A stretch of 64,000 nt of DNA, taken from contig NC_054885.1 of NCBI RefSeq assembly GCF_018320785.1, positions 10,042,421-10,106,420 of the forward strand. The letters are read 5' to 3'. Shown here in pieces: positions 22,050 to 33,524 of this stretch. Position numbers and translations under genes: made by a program. The stretch comes from Cheilinus undulatus. Lineage: Eukaryota > Chordata > Actinopteri > Labriformes > Labridae. Position 1 is the first letter of the stretch. Every line of letters begins with the position of its first letter. Under the pieces are notes generated by a model. It was not told where the DNA came from. It made no database searches and worked only from the letters and a program-made list of their open reading frames with translations.

Positions 22050-24035
22050 TGCCACTTTCCATTATTTTTTCAAACATTTATTGCCCATATTGGCCCATTT
22101 AAACCCTGATTAGATATATTTAATGCCCCTTTTTTTTTCCAGTTGTACCTCCTTTCACTGCTTTTTGCACGTTTTTGTTACTGAAAACCAGTTTGTTTCA
22201 ATTTCTGCCTGTTTCTTTTTCTTGTCATCCTTTTTTGCAACTTTATATCCCTCTTTCACTGCTTTGGATGGGCCAGATGGGCTTATCTTACAAGCAGGAA
22301 ATAACCATTGGCAAGACCATAAAAAATATTTTTGGAAGGGCTTATAGAGATAAGTCTGTCCATTTCAGTTAGTCTTTATTTTCCCTCTGCAGTGGGAAGG
22401 TTGATGAGGATGGAGACCTGAGACAGAGGAAACATCATTGTCTTTAGTTAACGTCTGAAGGTGAAGCAACCAAAAGTCAAGAGTTACTAGAGTCAGTGCA
22501 TTGTTTATGTTGCTTTTATTCTTTTTTTTTGCCAGTGAGCAGTAGACAGGATTTCAACATTGAAATTAGGTTGGAAACAGGTAAGACCTTGGCTAATTTT
22601 AATTCTTTCCACTAGCCAAAATATGGGTTCATATGTCTCATGTAAACTAAATTTTTAAAAAGCTTTTCCAAAGTACATAACAGCAGTGGGTTAGGTTAAA
22701 TCCAGTGTAAATAAGACGTAGGCTAATTTCAACATTTTATATTTTTCATATTGATAATGATTATTAGTCACACTGTGAATTCAGGTGGAGTAAAAATTGC
22801 TACATTTCTTCATGTGATGAATGAAAATATACTTTTTGTCAGAGCCATAGCTGGGATGCTACATAATAAATATTGTTTGAACTTGTTGATTTGATATCAC
22901 AAAGGTGAATGGGGGGAGGCTGATCATGTTATTTAAAAGATGTACTGTTAAGCCTCCAGAAAGTTAATAGAAAATTTATATTGCTTTAAATTATAAGGTT
23001 ATCAAAGTCAATATTAAGAAAACAAACTGTTAGGGTTAAATGTCTCTCATTTAGCTATAACTGCACTAGTCTAACACATTTCCCCTTGATCAGACTGGTT
23101 GTGGAAACTCTCTTATCCGGTGAAATGGGGCCCCTGGTGGACAAATTTACTGCATATTGTCCCCCTCTTAGAACAGTGGTCTAATGCCCTACTCACACAG
23201 GACTAAGATCATTGTAAAGTTAAACTGTGATAATCATATCTTATTTTTAACCTGAATAAAAACCACTCTCATCAAAGCAACAAAAATGACATTTGTTTTC
23301 TGTCGTACAATACAGCCTAATCAAAATGTAAACCATTTTTTCTAAACCAAAATGTCTCTTGTTTTTGCTAATGTTAACAATGTGCATGGGTAAAATCACT
23401 AAAATATTTGGAAAGTAATGTCAGATTTCATAGCAAAGCCATGATGTGCACCAACATAAGGATGCCAGAGTAAAAGTAGAGAACACTGAAATAACTCTGA
23501 GGGAAAAATAATGTAATAATTGGGGGTGGGAGGCAAGAACTGAGTTAAAATACTGTTCTACATCCTTTAAGATTATGCAGATCTGTTGCTGTCCAACCCA
23601 CACGGATTAAAGGGTATACCATGGTATGCTTGAAGCAATGAATGTGTGTGCGTATTAAACAGAGACTGAGTGTTGGCTGAATGTCAAGGGTGAATGGTTA
23701 ATACATAGACTGCTGAGAAAGTAGATAAATGTGCATAGTTCCCTGACTCACAGAATTAACAGAAGCCTTAGAAAATAACGGTGAATATCAATAAACATAT
23801 TTCAACCATTTTACAAATATATATAAATACTTACTGGGACAACTTAATTAGTGAATGGTGTTGTTTCTCCTGCTTGGTATAGTCTATTAACAGATGTTGC
23901 AGTGCTCAGAAAGAATACTAAACAATAACTTCTTAGAAAGTTTGTCTGAGGGCCAGAGACATATAGCTTTTCTGTGTATGCTACTCAAAATTATGGGAAC
24001 CTAAAACAGTACCCTTGTTTATCCTGCTGTGTCCA
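22050..24035. other. Largely unassigned intergenic sequence, with a possible relic 5'-UTR exon at ~22393-22450
   Basis: After TTCCCTCTGCAG, the segment TGATGAGGATGGAGACCTGA (22402-22421) resembles the core of the 5'-UTR exons of genes C and E (40577-40623, 56558-56604), but no donor is preserved at the same place. It may be the untranslated first exon of gene B or a decayed copy. The remainder shows no gene. Confidence 0.35.
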
Positions 24036-24039
24036 TATA

Positions 24040-24502
24040 CAGTGCTTAACAAATTTATCAGACCACCCTAACCCTAACCAAAGTAAGGTTTATGCCACAG
24101 CTGCCCTAAATTAACAGCATTGGTAATTATTAAAATCATTTTTTATGTTTCTGCAATGGTTAATAAACCAATATGTAGAAGCTCTTTAACCCAAATGATA
24201 TTTTTAATGCTAAAATATAATTAATCATTGTTATCCATGAATTTTCAAATTTACTGATTTACAAAAAAAAAATGAAGTTAGTGGTTGAATGTTGTGCTTG
24301 ATTAATTTCTGACTTCTCAGAGAAGCCCAGTGAGCCGGCTCAAATTTGGGTGAATTCAGTTTGAAATTCCTCATTCCTGTTCAAAATGGTAAAACGTGGA
24401 GAGCTCACAGAAAATGAAAGAGTCCGCATTAAAGCACTTCATGATGCTGGATGGTCTCTGAGACTAATATGACAGGTGGTCTAATAAATTTGTCAAGCAC
24501 TG
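24040..24502 (+). mobile_element. Tc1/mariner-type MITE carrying a transposase N-terminal stub
   Basis: Inverted ends CAGTGCTTAACAAATTTATC and its inverse GATAAATTTGTCAAGCACTG-like (right end AATTTGTCAAGCACTG), bounded by TA on both sides. Inside, ATGGTAAAACGTGGAGAGCT (24387) starts ~28 codons of a transposase-like helix-turn-helix start before running into the right end. It is an internal-deletion derivative of a larger element. Confidence 0.8.
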
Positions 24503-24530
24503 TATGTCTTATACCTTTCCCATATACAGT

Positions 24531-25937
24531 ACATGAAGTTATTTTGATGCAGTCAACCAGGGATACATTTTGATGTAATCCTCTCATTCAGTTGAGCATG
24601 ATTATCTCAGATGTGGTCAGAAAAGACTTAAAACCCTGATATTCTGCAGAGCAAATTCTGTCAGTTTTAATGAAGGGTGTCTCACTGCAGTGCAGAAAAT
24701 TTTGACTAAACAGGAAGTCATTGCTAAGACAGGAAATCACTCTTGAATCTTGATGTGAACAAAGTAAAACATTGGTTGAACTTTAAAAAAAAAAGAAGTA
24801 ATCAATCACATGAAACATTTTGAATTGAATCAATTTTTTTTTAATTAGGTAAATGTCAATTGTTTAAGGTCATAGAAACTATGTTTAAAGGTTTAGCAAA
24901 CCTAATTATTTTAGATTGTCTTAAACTAAAAATAAAAAATTCCCTTCATCAACCGATATAAATATTCCACTCATTTGAACTTAAAATGTTTAAGTACATA
25001 CAACCATTTTATAAAGGTTGGTGGGGGCTGGAGCCTATCCCAGAGGCAACAGCGCTAACCCCTGCGCCACTATGCCTCCTACAGTTTTGAAAGTCAACTC
25101 AACACATTTTTCCTGAAAACTCTTGCTACTTTGGCCCGATGGGAGAGCAGAAATGTATTAAAGAGGACATATTTTGCCCTTTAAGACAAGTTTATATTGG
25201 TCTTAGAGGTCCCCAAAACATGCCTGTGAAGTTTATTGCTGAAAAAACAGTAGTATAGGATACTTGCAGGAAATGGATGTCACTCTCCTGATGTTTAAGG
25301 CACCTCTATCCAAAGTTTAGGATCTAACTGGGATTCGAACCATCACAATCCTAGTCAAAAGTCAGCACAGTAACCCATTGAGCTAAACTAGAAATGGGAA
25401 AATCAGCACTCAAAATGTCCTTTTTAACATTTATTCAGGCATAACAGGCCAGAACGGACTCGTTTCGACACGTAGGTCAAAGCTGGGTGCCTGTGCTGGA
25501 CTGTAGAGGGAGAGCCACTCAGACTTAAATTTGACACCAACCTTCTTATAATATTAGTGATAGTAGTAATAATGACTTTCTTGAGACTTACATTTATCTA
25601 TGGGTGCAGATAATATCTGCTGTCCAACAGTAAAGTTCAGTTAATTACCTTGTTACTGATGATTTCACCACTCACTGTTTATTTACACTGACAGCAGATT
25701 AACATAAGCAGGGAAATATCATTTGGGCTGAATGAAAGAAGCTGAGGAAACATGTAGACCAGGTGTTTAAAATTTTGTTCCCCTTGTTTTAATAAAATTT
25801 GGATTCATAAGATTTAATTTTGATTGCATTTTTATCTTTTAATGAGAGTTTGGTGATAAATTCCCCTTCAACCCCCTGATCTACCAATATTATTTAACTG
25901 ATTTTTTTAAAAACTTTTTTTTTCTTTTTTTTAACAG
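24531..25937. repeat. 5' flank of gene B, duplicated upstream of gene E
   Basis: Sequence such as TTGAGCATGATTATCTCAGA matches 58972-59802 closely, including the T-rich acceptor tract before the start exon. The B copy carries about 500 bp absent from the E copy, including an L2/SINE-like tail (25020-25080, GGCTGGAGCCTATCCCAG) and a reverse-strand SINE-like element. Confidence 0.75.
25150..25410 (-). mobile_element. SINE-like element with tRNA-derived head, reverse orientation
   Basis: AGAGGACATATTTTGCCC is followed by AGAGGTCCCCAAAACATG and, at 25330-25400, a tRNA-like head on the minus strand (B-box-like GGTTCGAATCC as its complement, then AGCTCAATGGGTTACTG). It is a relative of 7010-7555 and is absent at the equivalent place in the gene E flank. 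Confidence 0.6.
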
Positions 25938-25965
25938 GTGCTTATTAGATCAGTGACAGCGGAAG

Positions 25966-28900
25966 ATGTCATTAGAGGAGAAAATGCTGAATGCAAGGTA
26001 AGTTAGAGCGATTGTGGCACAGGAAGTTTGGCTTATCTCTGGTTACTGTCAGCCTTTTTCTCTGGTGTTTGCTCTCATTTATTTTCTAGCATGACTACTC
26101 TTTGTTTCATGTTGTCTCTGGATCATCATCCTGATTTGGTTGGTGGAAGTGTTTTTGCTGTATTTGTTTAAGAGAAGGAAATGTAATTTTCTATAGCTAG
26201 CAGGTTGCTAAAGCTCACATTGCAAATAAAACTGGCTAACACAGACGCTTTATGGGTGAAATACAGTACAATAGCACAATTATGTTTTTGTGTTACAGAA
26301 AAAAAACTCAGGATGCTTTGTCCTGGTACGTCATAGAAACCTTGCTCTACATCGAAACAGTTAAACAATTCTGTGGAAACTCCTCTGAGTGGTTGGGTGC
26401 AAGAAGAGATGAGGTCTCCAGAATGGAGGAAATAAAGAACTCCTACAGCATGATTGATCCTGGCATCCGTGATCTTTTTAGAAAATATAATATAATACAG
26501 GCCATTTGGGAATATGTATGGAACAAGTTGACTCTGCTGCTGTGTGAGAGTGCGAAAACAAAGCGTTCAAAGCTAGAAAGGGACCTGGCTGTTGTCTTGA
26601 GAGACAGTCTGTGTGGCCTGGAGAAGCTGAATGTCTTCCTGGAGGCTGTGGAGAACCTGGCGGTCACCTCACTCCACGTGTTCCAGGAAGGGAACCAGGT
26701 GTTAAACCTGCCAGATGGGATCAGGCTCGAGCATGTTCAGGATTTCATCACTGCTGTACAGCAAATCTGCCCTCAGCTCCTCAAGTTCAAAAGAGATGCA
26801 AGCGCCTTCTTCCTTCCCAAACTTGATAATGTGGAAGAACTGATGCATCAGCTGGACAGATACATCCAGACTGCTGAGAACATCTGTGGGGAATTAGAGA
26901 TGAGGTATTTAGGTCTTACTGTAGCATTATTTCACACATTTCAAATAATAAATATGAATAAAAGTTTCAGTAAATCTTCACTAAAAGAAAAAAAAAATCC
27001 TAAGGATTACAGAAAAAAGTGTCAGAATACTTCTCAAACCGTATTTTTATTTTTGTTTTGTCTTTTGTTAGTTGCAGTAATCTCTTCCAGACAATTCCCA
27101 AACACACTGATGTTATCCTGGATGAGGATCTGACTGATGATGGGGTACAAAGGATGCTTGATCATATTGATAAACTTGCTGCAATCAGGTAAATATTGAA
27201 CATACAGTATGCATTCATCATCATCATTATTATTATCACATTGATTTTTATTTATTACGTTTATTTCTATCTTTATTAATTCCTTCTAACAATCATGATC
27301 TATCCCCTAGCATCTCTTGATGCCCACCACACACCCTTCCTTAACCAAAAAGAGGGTAAAGATTTAAAAGGGAAATTAATAAATAAATCACAGAAACTGA
27401 AAAAAAAGTGATAACAATCAGAAATAAATCTGTCTATGAGCTGATGAAATGTCAACCCTACTGGACAGACTCCCCTCCACTGTGTCTGGGGGTTGTTTGA
27501 GTGGATGGCAAATCACAGTGAGGTAAACCCTTCAGCCAGCCCCCACCTCAGAGTCTGGGGGCGACTGAGACATGCTGTTTTACAACACTTGGTAAAAAAA
27601 AGGAAACATGGCCTAGAGCAGTGCCAAGGAAGGTAGTAAGGTTGCTGTGGATGTTTCAGGGGCCTGAGAACTGCCAGCACTCTACATGCATGAAATAAAT
27701 GCACATTGCTTTATTTGGGTAATAAGATATTTTTGAAACAGATGTTTTTGTTTTTTAAAGTAGGTAATACCTTATGATACATGCTAGACAGGGTCTGGTA
27801 CATGGATCTAGATTGAGTTAATTTAATACCTGTGGATCAGTAGGTAGTCTAGCTTATCTTGCAGCCGGATGGTTGGTGACTGTAGGAGCTTTATGACACT
27901 TTCTGCACACAGTTTGTTACTACTGCTGCATCAGTGGTGTATAAACTAACTATTGAACAAAGTCTCAAAGATCAGTTCATTCAAAAGTGACAAGTAAGCT
28001 CAGAAATCATGCGATTTATATGAAGACTTTAAACGACATCAAACTGGAGGAGTAGTCTCTATCTGAAAATGTAAAGTACAGTCAAGTTATCTGCAATTTT
28101 AGATTTAATAACAGCAGGAATCCTCAGTTCACTGAGAGAGATAAAGAGCTGAACACAAAACAAAGGTTAAGAGACCTCTGTAATGATAATGTTCTTAGTC
28201 ACAGGGATCATCTTTTCTTTAACAACTTATTAATTTAATAAGTAATAGAGAAATCTACCCAAAAGAGTATTATTTAAACTATTCTTCCATGTTTAAATTT
28301 GTTTTGTTGTTGAAATTAGCCAAGTTAAATTCATTTGTAAATTACAGTTTTGATGCTTTTTTGAATTATATCCTCCCATTATTTGAATAATTTTGTATTT
28401 CTGCTATGATGTTTGCAATCTTCTTTTTTATTTGTATTGTATGTTGTTTTATCTCCATACTCATGATCATGGTCCGAGTCACATGAATAGATGAAATGGA
28501 TGAATGTGTATGGATGGGATTAATACTAAGTGTGTGACGAGATCTCGCGAGATCAAAACGTCAAGAGATTTCTCTTTGAGGTGAAACGAAAAACGTGTTA
28601 TTGACGGAAAGATTTCTAGTACTCATTTATTTTTGCTGATGCAGCTCTTTATATTTCAGTCTGTTGTACAGTTTTTTTTTTTTTTTTTAGTTTTATTTTT
28701 GGGCCTTTTCATGCCTTCATTTGATAAAAGAAGGACAGTGGATAGACTCAGAAACAGTGAAGAGAGTGGGGAGAGACGTGTGGAAAAAGGCCACAGGCAG
28801 GGTTTGAACCCGGGCCGCCTGCATACATGGGTCTCATCACACCTCTAGTTAATACTAACTGCCACAATGCATCACAGCCTTCTCCATCAGTGTGACGTGT

Positions 28901-30450
28901 GGTGAATAAAGAGCTTTAAGAGGTCAGTTGACCAGAATAGTGCAGAACAATCTCAAGTCCACTAACCAAATTGAGCTGATTTAATACATGGGTGTGTGGG
29001 TAGTGTTCATCAGCAACACTGTTTCTGCCTGTGGCATTAGTGCTAGCCATTGTAAATGAGTTGCTGTTTGCAATGAGAGTTATTTGCATAAGGGCAATTT
29101 TGTGCTGGATTTTTGAGTATTCCCTAATTTACACACATGTAAATGAGGCAGGTACACCAGAAAACAGTCTGCTTGACAGTTTGTGTTGATTATCCTTGCC
29201 CTCATAAGATGGTGGTTAGCTGGGCTCTTAGACTCCAGGCCTCAGATCAGACTCTCCTGGGTCACAGTACCATTCATCACTCCCCTAAGACACCATACTT
29301 CAGTTACCAAAGCTTTTCTTTCTCCTTTTTTTGAAAAAAAAAAAGATATGTATATTTACTGGATAAACTGGAAATACCAAAAAGATGTTAGGGACTCACA
29401 GAGAGACAGAGAGGCCACACACTGCTACAGTCGGGGCTAGTCCCACCTAGATAAGCTTCACTTTTCCTTTATACTAAAAATGTGTTTTAGATTTAGGACA
29501 TATATAGTCATGCTTATACCATGATTTGATTTTCGCTCTTCATCAGGATGGATCCAGACTTCAGGGTGGTGTTCTTGTTCAAGGATGGTTCATGTCCTCG
29601 TTTTATTGAGGAGTTCACTGAGCAGAAGGAGGGGATGCTCCAGAATCTGGAAGACCTGGAGGAGACTGCTGATAAGCTTGACCACATGAATAAGAGGGCT
29701 AAGATAATATGTAATATCTTATTGGGTAACTCTGCACCAGCAATTGGAAATGTGCTTTCCATCATTGGTTTCTCTCTAATTCCAGACACAACACAGGTGT
29801 CTCTTTGGTTTACATTTTTTGGGATGATGCTCAGTGGTAGCAGCAGCATAATTCGCTTCTTCATATTCATTAAGACCATTATAACCTGCAAACACCAAAA
29901 GGAGGCTGAAAAAGTCTTCAAGAGTTTAATGACAGATGTGAAGTCTGTCCAGAATATTCTGGAGGAGATGCCTGCTCTGAATGTTGAAACTGAGGGAAAT
30001 GACAGAGTTTTTTGTTGTTGTTGTTGGGTAAAGACTGACAGTCTTGGATACACTATGAAATCAGTTGTTGATGCTGCCTTTGATATCTGGCTGTATAAAG
30101 AAAAGGAGCTGATTGAAAGCACTGGTAAGGTGATCACTGAGCAAGGTACAGCTTTACATAACATGTCCATGACAGCATTTAAAGGGCCACTCAGCCTCTC
30201 AGATTTTTTTCAGGCCTTTACTGTTGGGAGCAACCTTTCATTTCTCATCATGGATCTCATCTTCATCCGCAAAGAATGGTATAGTCTGTCAAAAGGCGAT
30301 AAGACTGAACTCTCAGAGTCCATCAGAGCCAGAGCTGCACTTTGGCGCTCAGAGCTCGATGCATTGGAGAAGATCCATGATTCTGCAACTAAAGGTCTGC
30401 GAACATTAGAGAACGACATTTCATTTCTCAACAGTCAGTTTTATATCTAA
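25966..30450 (+). CDS. Gene B: divergent apolipoprotein-L-like protein, 550 aa, four coding exons
   Basis: Exons: 25966-25997, 26299-26904, 27078-27188, 29547-30450 (1653 nt, all phase-2 introns). The first ATG gives MSLEEKMLNAR. The second in-frame ATG (25984) aligns with the start codons of C and E and would give 544 aa, so the true start is uncertain. It has an N-terminal module like gene A, a linker, then the ApoL domain starting MDPDFRVVFLF. The hairpin has lost many glycines and gained Phe/Ile/Met, and a GTT microsatellite encodes four consecutive cysteines (30013-30024). The C-terminal region with SLSKGDKTELSESIRARAAL is conserved. No CaaX tail. AATAAA follows the stop closely at 30481. 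Confidence 0.82.
26299..26904 (+). CDS. Gene B exon 2: N-terminal helical module
   Basis: 606 nt, acceptor GTTACAG, donor ATGAG/GTATTT. It ends with the family signature HQLDRYIQTAENICGELEM. Compared with gene E, the first ~100 codons differ at about 21 positions, all replacements, while the last ~100 differ at one residue. Confidence 0.82.
28650..28850 (-). mobile_element. tRNA-derived SINE in intron 3 of gene B
   Basis: Reverse orientation of the SINE at 13190: poly-T start, GGGCCTTTTCATGCC, GACAGTGGATAGACTCAG, then the tRNA-like head complement GGGTTTGAACCCGGGCCGCC. The same insertion, with its head shortened, is present in gene E at 63570-63705, so it predates the duplication. Confidence 0.75.
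29547..30450 (+). CDS. Gene B exon 4: ApoL domain exon
   Basis: 904 nt after acceptor TTCATCAG, open to a TAA stop. It aligns along its length with exon 4 of A and C, and most closely with the frameshifted exon 4 at D. A long minus-strand frame over the same bases (29514-30170) is a shadow. Confidence 0.85.
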
Positions 30451-32880
30451 AGAGGGAGATCTAGAAAAAAGAAAAAAGGCAATAAATGAAAAAGAGGTCA
30501 CTGTATTTTGAGAACTTTTTGACATTTACTCTGATAAATGAGGGTATACATACGAGGCAGCCAAGGTGTAAATAAATAATATACAGAAAAACATTTTCAA
30601 TGTTATGAGTGTTTCAAGGTATGAAATGTGACCAGATGTCTCTAAAATTTCCCACTTTAGTTAAAAACTAAACAAAGCTTTTCTTTGGCTATACCTCAGC
30701 AGACCCTAGTCCTCATAAAGTGTTTTAACTAAATGCAGCCATTTGTTTATTTTCATTTAGATGTAAGCTGAAGTATATTCAGTTTTCTCTTCTTGTAAGT
30801 ATATTTGGTTGGAACGTCTGTTGTTTCTCCTTGCATTATATTCTTGTGACTAAACTCTGCCATTGTAACTTCACATAGAGCGTTCCTGAGTGGACCATGG
30901 CCCTCTATGGAGGGGGGTATTCCAGCATTACAATCTGCAGCAGTTCTTGAACTCTAAAACAAGTTTACCTTTCATAGTTGTTGGATTGAAGGTGATGAAC
31001 AATCACTTACTCAAGCTGAGTCAGGGATGCTAGCTGCCACCAAGTCTGTTTCCTCTCTTCCTTCAGCCATGTGAGTTAAACAAATGAGAGCTACAAAAAA
31101 ATTTGCATTGGCAATTTTGGACTTCTTGCCTTTATTAGAGGAGCTGAAGAATGACAGGAAATATGGGTAGAAGGTGAGGCAACAGCGCTGGGATTTGGGT
31201 TTAATCCTGCCACCACTGTATCCTATTACTAACAGTAATAATGTACATAGTATAGTATTAATGAAATAAGTTTTATATCATGAAATAAAAGATCATGACT
31301 CTGACAGTGTCTTGGCTTGCAGAAAAAGCCTTGCTGACCCAGACTGTCTTCAGATGACTTGGTTTGATGATTAAAGAAATTACAGGAGTTTTAATGTCTC
31401 AGCTTTTTATGTCTGTTGTGGAAACCCCCACTGTAAATAAAATCTTATCATTTCTTATTCCTTTGGTAGAAAGCCATTTGTCTTTGAAGCTTCATATTTA
31501 GCAACCTGTCAAGATGTTAAAGTTACAGCTGTGTTTTTACTTCAGAAATGTTAATTTTCTTTTGCTGCCACTTTTTTGTATCTGATTAACATGATGTTTT
31601 ACTGTATCCATCCAATGTGGCTGAAGTCTGACCATGTATTTACAAAATAAACAGCTTAAAGCTTACCATTTAAGATCATTATTTATCTGTGTGATTGCTG
31701 CAGGTCTCTTATGTGCTTTGGAACCTTTTGCCAGGCCAGTTTCAAATAATGCAGTATGCCATTTGCTAATAAATTTGATGTTGACCTGGTGGGTCAGAAC
31801 CCAAAAGTGAACTCCTGAATCACATAAGTGCAAAATGTCTATAATATGCTTTTATTTTGAAGGATATGTCTCTATTTTTTTTGTCCCATCTTTTGTTCCA
31901 CTTCAAGCTCAAACTACCCAATTTTTCATCAAGAACATCTGATTAAGATTGAAAAATATCAGAAATTTGGTCATTATTTGTTGTCAAGGAGGAGGTCGAT
32001 GTTGATGTTAGACCAGCTGAGAACCACTGGACTAGATCTTTGCTTCTCAACATGACCCATCACCACCTCCTCAGAGAGAAATTGCAACTAAAATTGCAAC
32101 CACTCAGTTTTACTTGAAGAAAAAAATGCAACAGTTTGAATCTTAGAAAGATAAACCTAGACAGAAAGGCAAAAGAAAAAGCATGTTAAAGAGGAGAATC
32201 ATTACAGAAGCTCTAAGGAGAGATGTATACCTGAATTTCTATTTTACTCCATTTCCTGTGATAATAAGTGTTTTTCTTTGTTTTTTAATGATATATCCAG
32301 AAATCAAAACATCATCATGGGAAAACCACTTTTGTTATCCCAAGTTAACCAGGAAAACACCCCACATGTACTCATTTTCATGGCAAAACAGAGTGAATGG
32401 AAATACATGGATGTATGTCTGCTCAGGGCTTCCTTAAAATTAAAAACTTATCCTATAATGTTTTTTGTCACAAATGTTCAGCCCACTTTTTTGTCCTGAC
32501 CTACCTCTTGAGAAGTCTTTCCTTATAGGACCGTGCTCCATCTGTGGGAAAGAAACAGAAAAGTGATCAGTGCTGTCTCTGCCATTTTCTATGTAAATGT
32601 AACTTTGAAAAAACGTACAAAAATCTATGAATTATACATAAAAACTGCTGCTGGGTTCAACATGGTCTCAAATTTGATGTGTTTTTACCTTTGTTATCAC
32701 TGATCAGTGGAGACCTCTGATGGCAGCATGCAGCAATCATCTGCTGCACATTACTGTTAAAACCTCATCTAGTGTGTTCTTTTGAATATATGGATTTATA
32801 ATCTTTAAGATTAATTTTTTTCTCCAAAATAATTTGCTTTTATTTCTCAAAAATCAACACATCCTTTTCAGTTTGTAGTC
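30451..32880. other. 3' flank of gene B, shared with D and partly with C
   Basis: Contains AATAAA at 30481 and 30573. From ~30630 it matches the D flank at 53220-54310, and 31840-32720 also resembles the gene C flank at 46880-47640. No additional gene is recognised; a short frame at 32183-32499 has no family. Confidence 0.55.
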
Positions 32881-32888
32881 CTCTAGGA

Positions 32889-33219
32889 CAGGGGTCCCCA
32901 AACTTTTCTGCTCGTGACCCCAAAATAACTGCGTCAGAGATCCGGGACCCCAACCGCCCTTGAGGGGGATGATGTTGCACAAAGCAACTTGCTTTTTAGG
33001 TACTTTTCATCACTTTCACTTACATTAAAGCACAAATATTACTTAAATAATCACGTTTTTATTTTAAATTGGACTCATTTTGACTACTTTTTTTTTTTTA
33101 CAATAATATACAAAATGTATGATTTCAAATCATATTAAATTTTGGAAAGCATTCCGCGACCCGCCTTCACTGTTTTGCGACCCCCCCAGGGGTCCCGACC
33201 CCCACTTTGGGAACCACTG
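32889..33219. mobile_element. hAT-type non-autonomous element with 8-bp target duplication
   Basis: 331 bp starting CAGGGGTCCCCAAACTTTT and ending GGGAACCACTG. The flanks are CTCTAGGA (32881-32888) and ATCTAGGA (33220-33227). The paralogous locus near 54318 reads CTTCTAGGATACATC with no insert. The ends resemble Charlie-like hAT termini (CAG[G/T]GGT.CCCAAA). Confidence 0.85.
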
Positions 33220-33524
33220 ATCTAGGACACATTGTACATCATGTTCCTTGTCATCCACCCCTCCCTACTCTGCCCTAAAAGTGTGGAAATTGTTCTTTTT
33301 TCAACGCGTTATTTTTCAGTGCTCCTGATAATATGCAAGGACATCCAGAGCATAACCAGGATTGTGTCAATCCTCCTTTCCCCTCTGATGGAGCCCTTAG
33401 GTGACTTACTTGCCACATCTACACCTCACTTGAGGCTTAATTTTTGGCTCAAACATGCCTAAAAGTTCTGCACAGTACTGCATCTATTAAGCACTATATT
33501 TAAGGAAGTATGTTTTTTTGTTTA

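Noticed and set aside
21559-22077. 172-codon minus-strand open frame rich in Phe/Leu/Ser/Pro
   Set aside because: Reverse-strand translation of an A-rich minisatellite; similar frames appear over every array of this type (9173-9539, 13431-14568).
29514-30170. 218-codon minus-strand open frame
   Set aside because: Antisense shadow of gene B exon 4; the plus strand has ApoL homology and correct splice borders.
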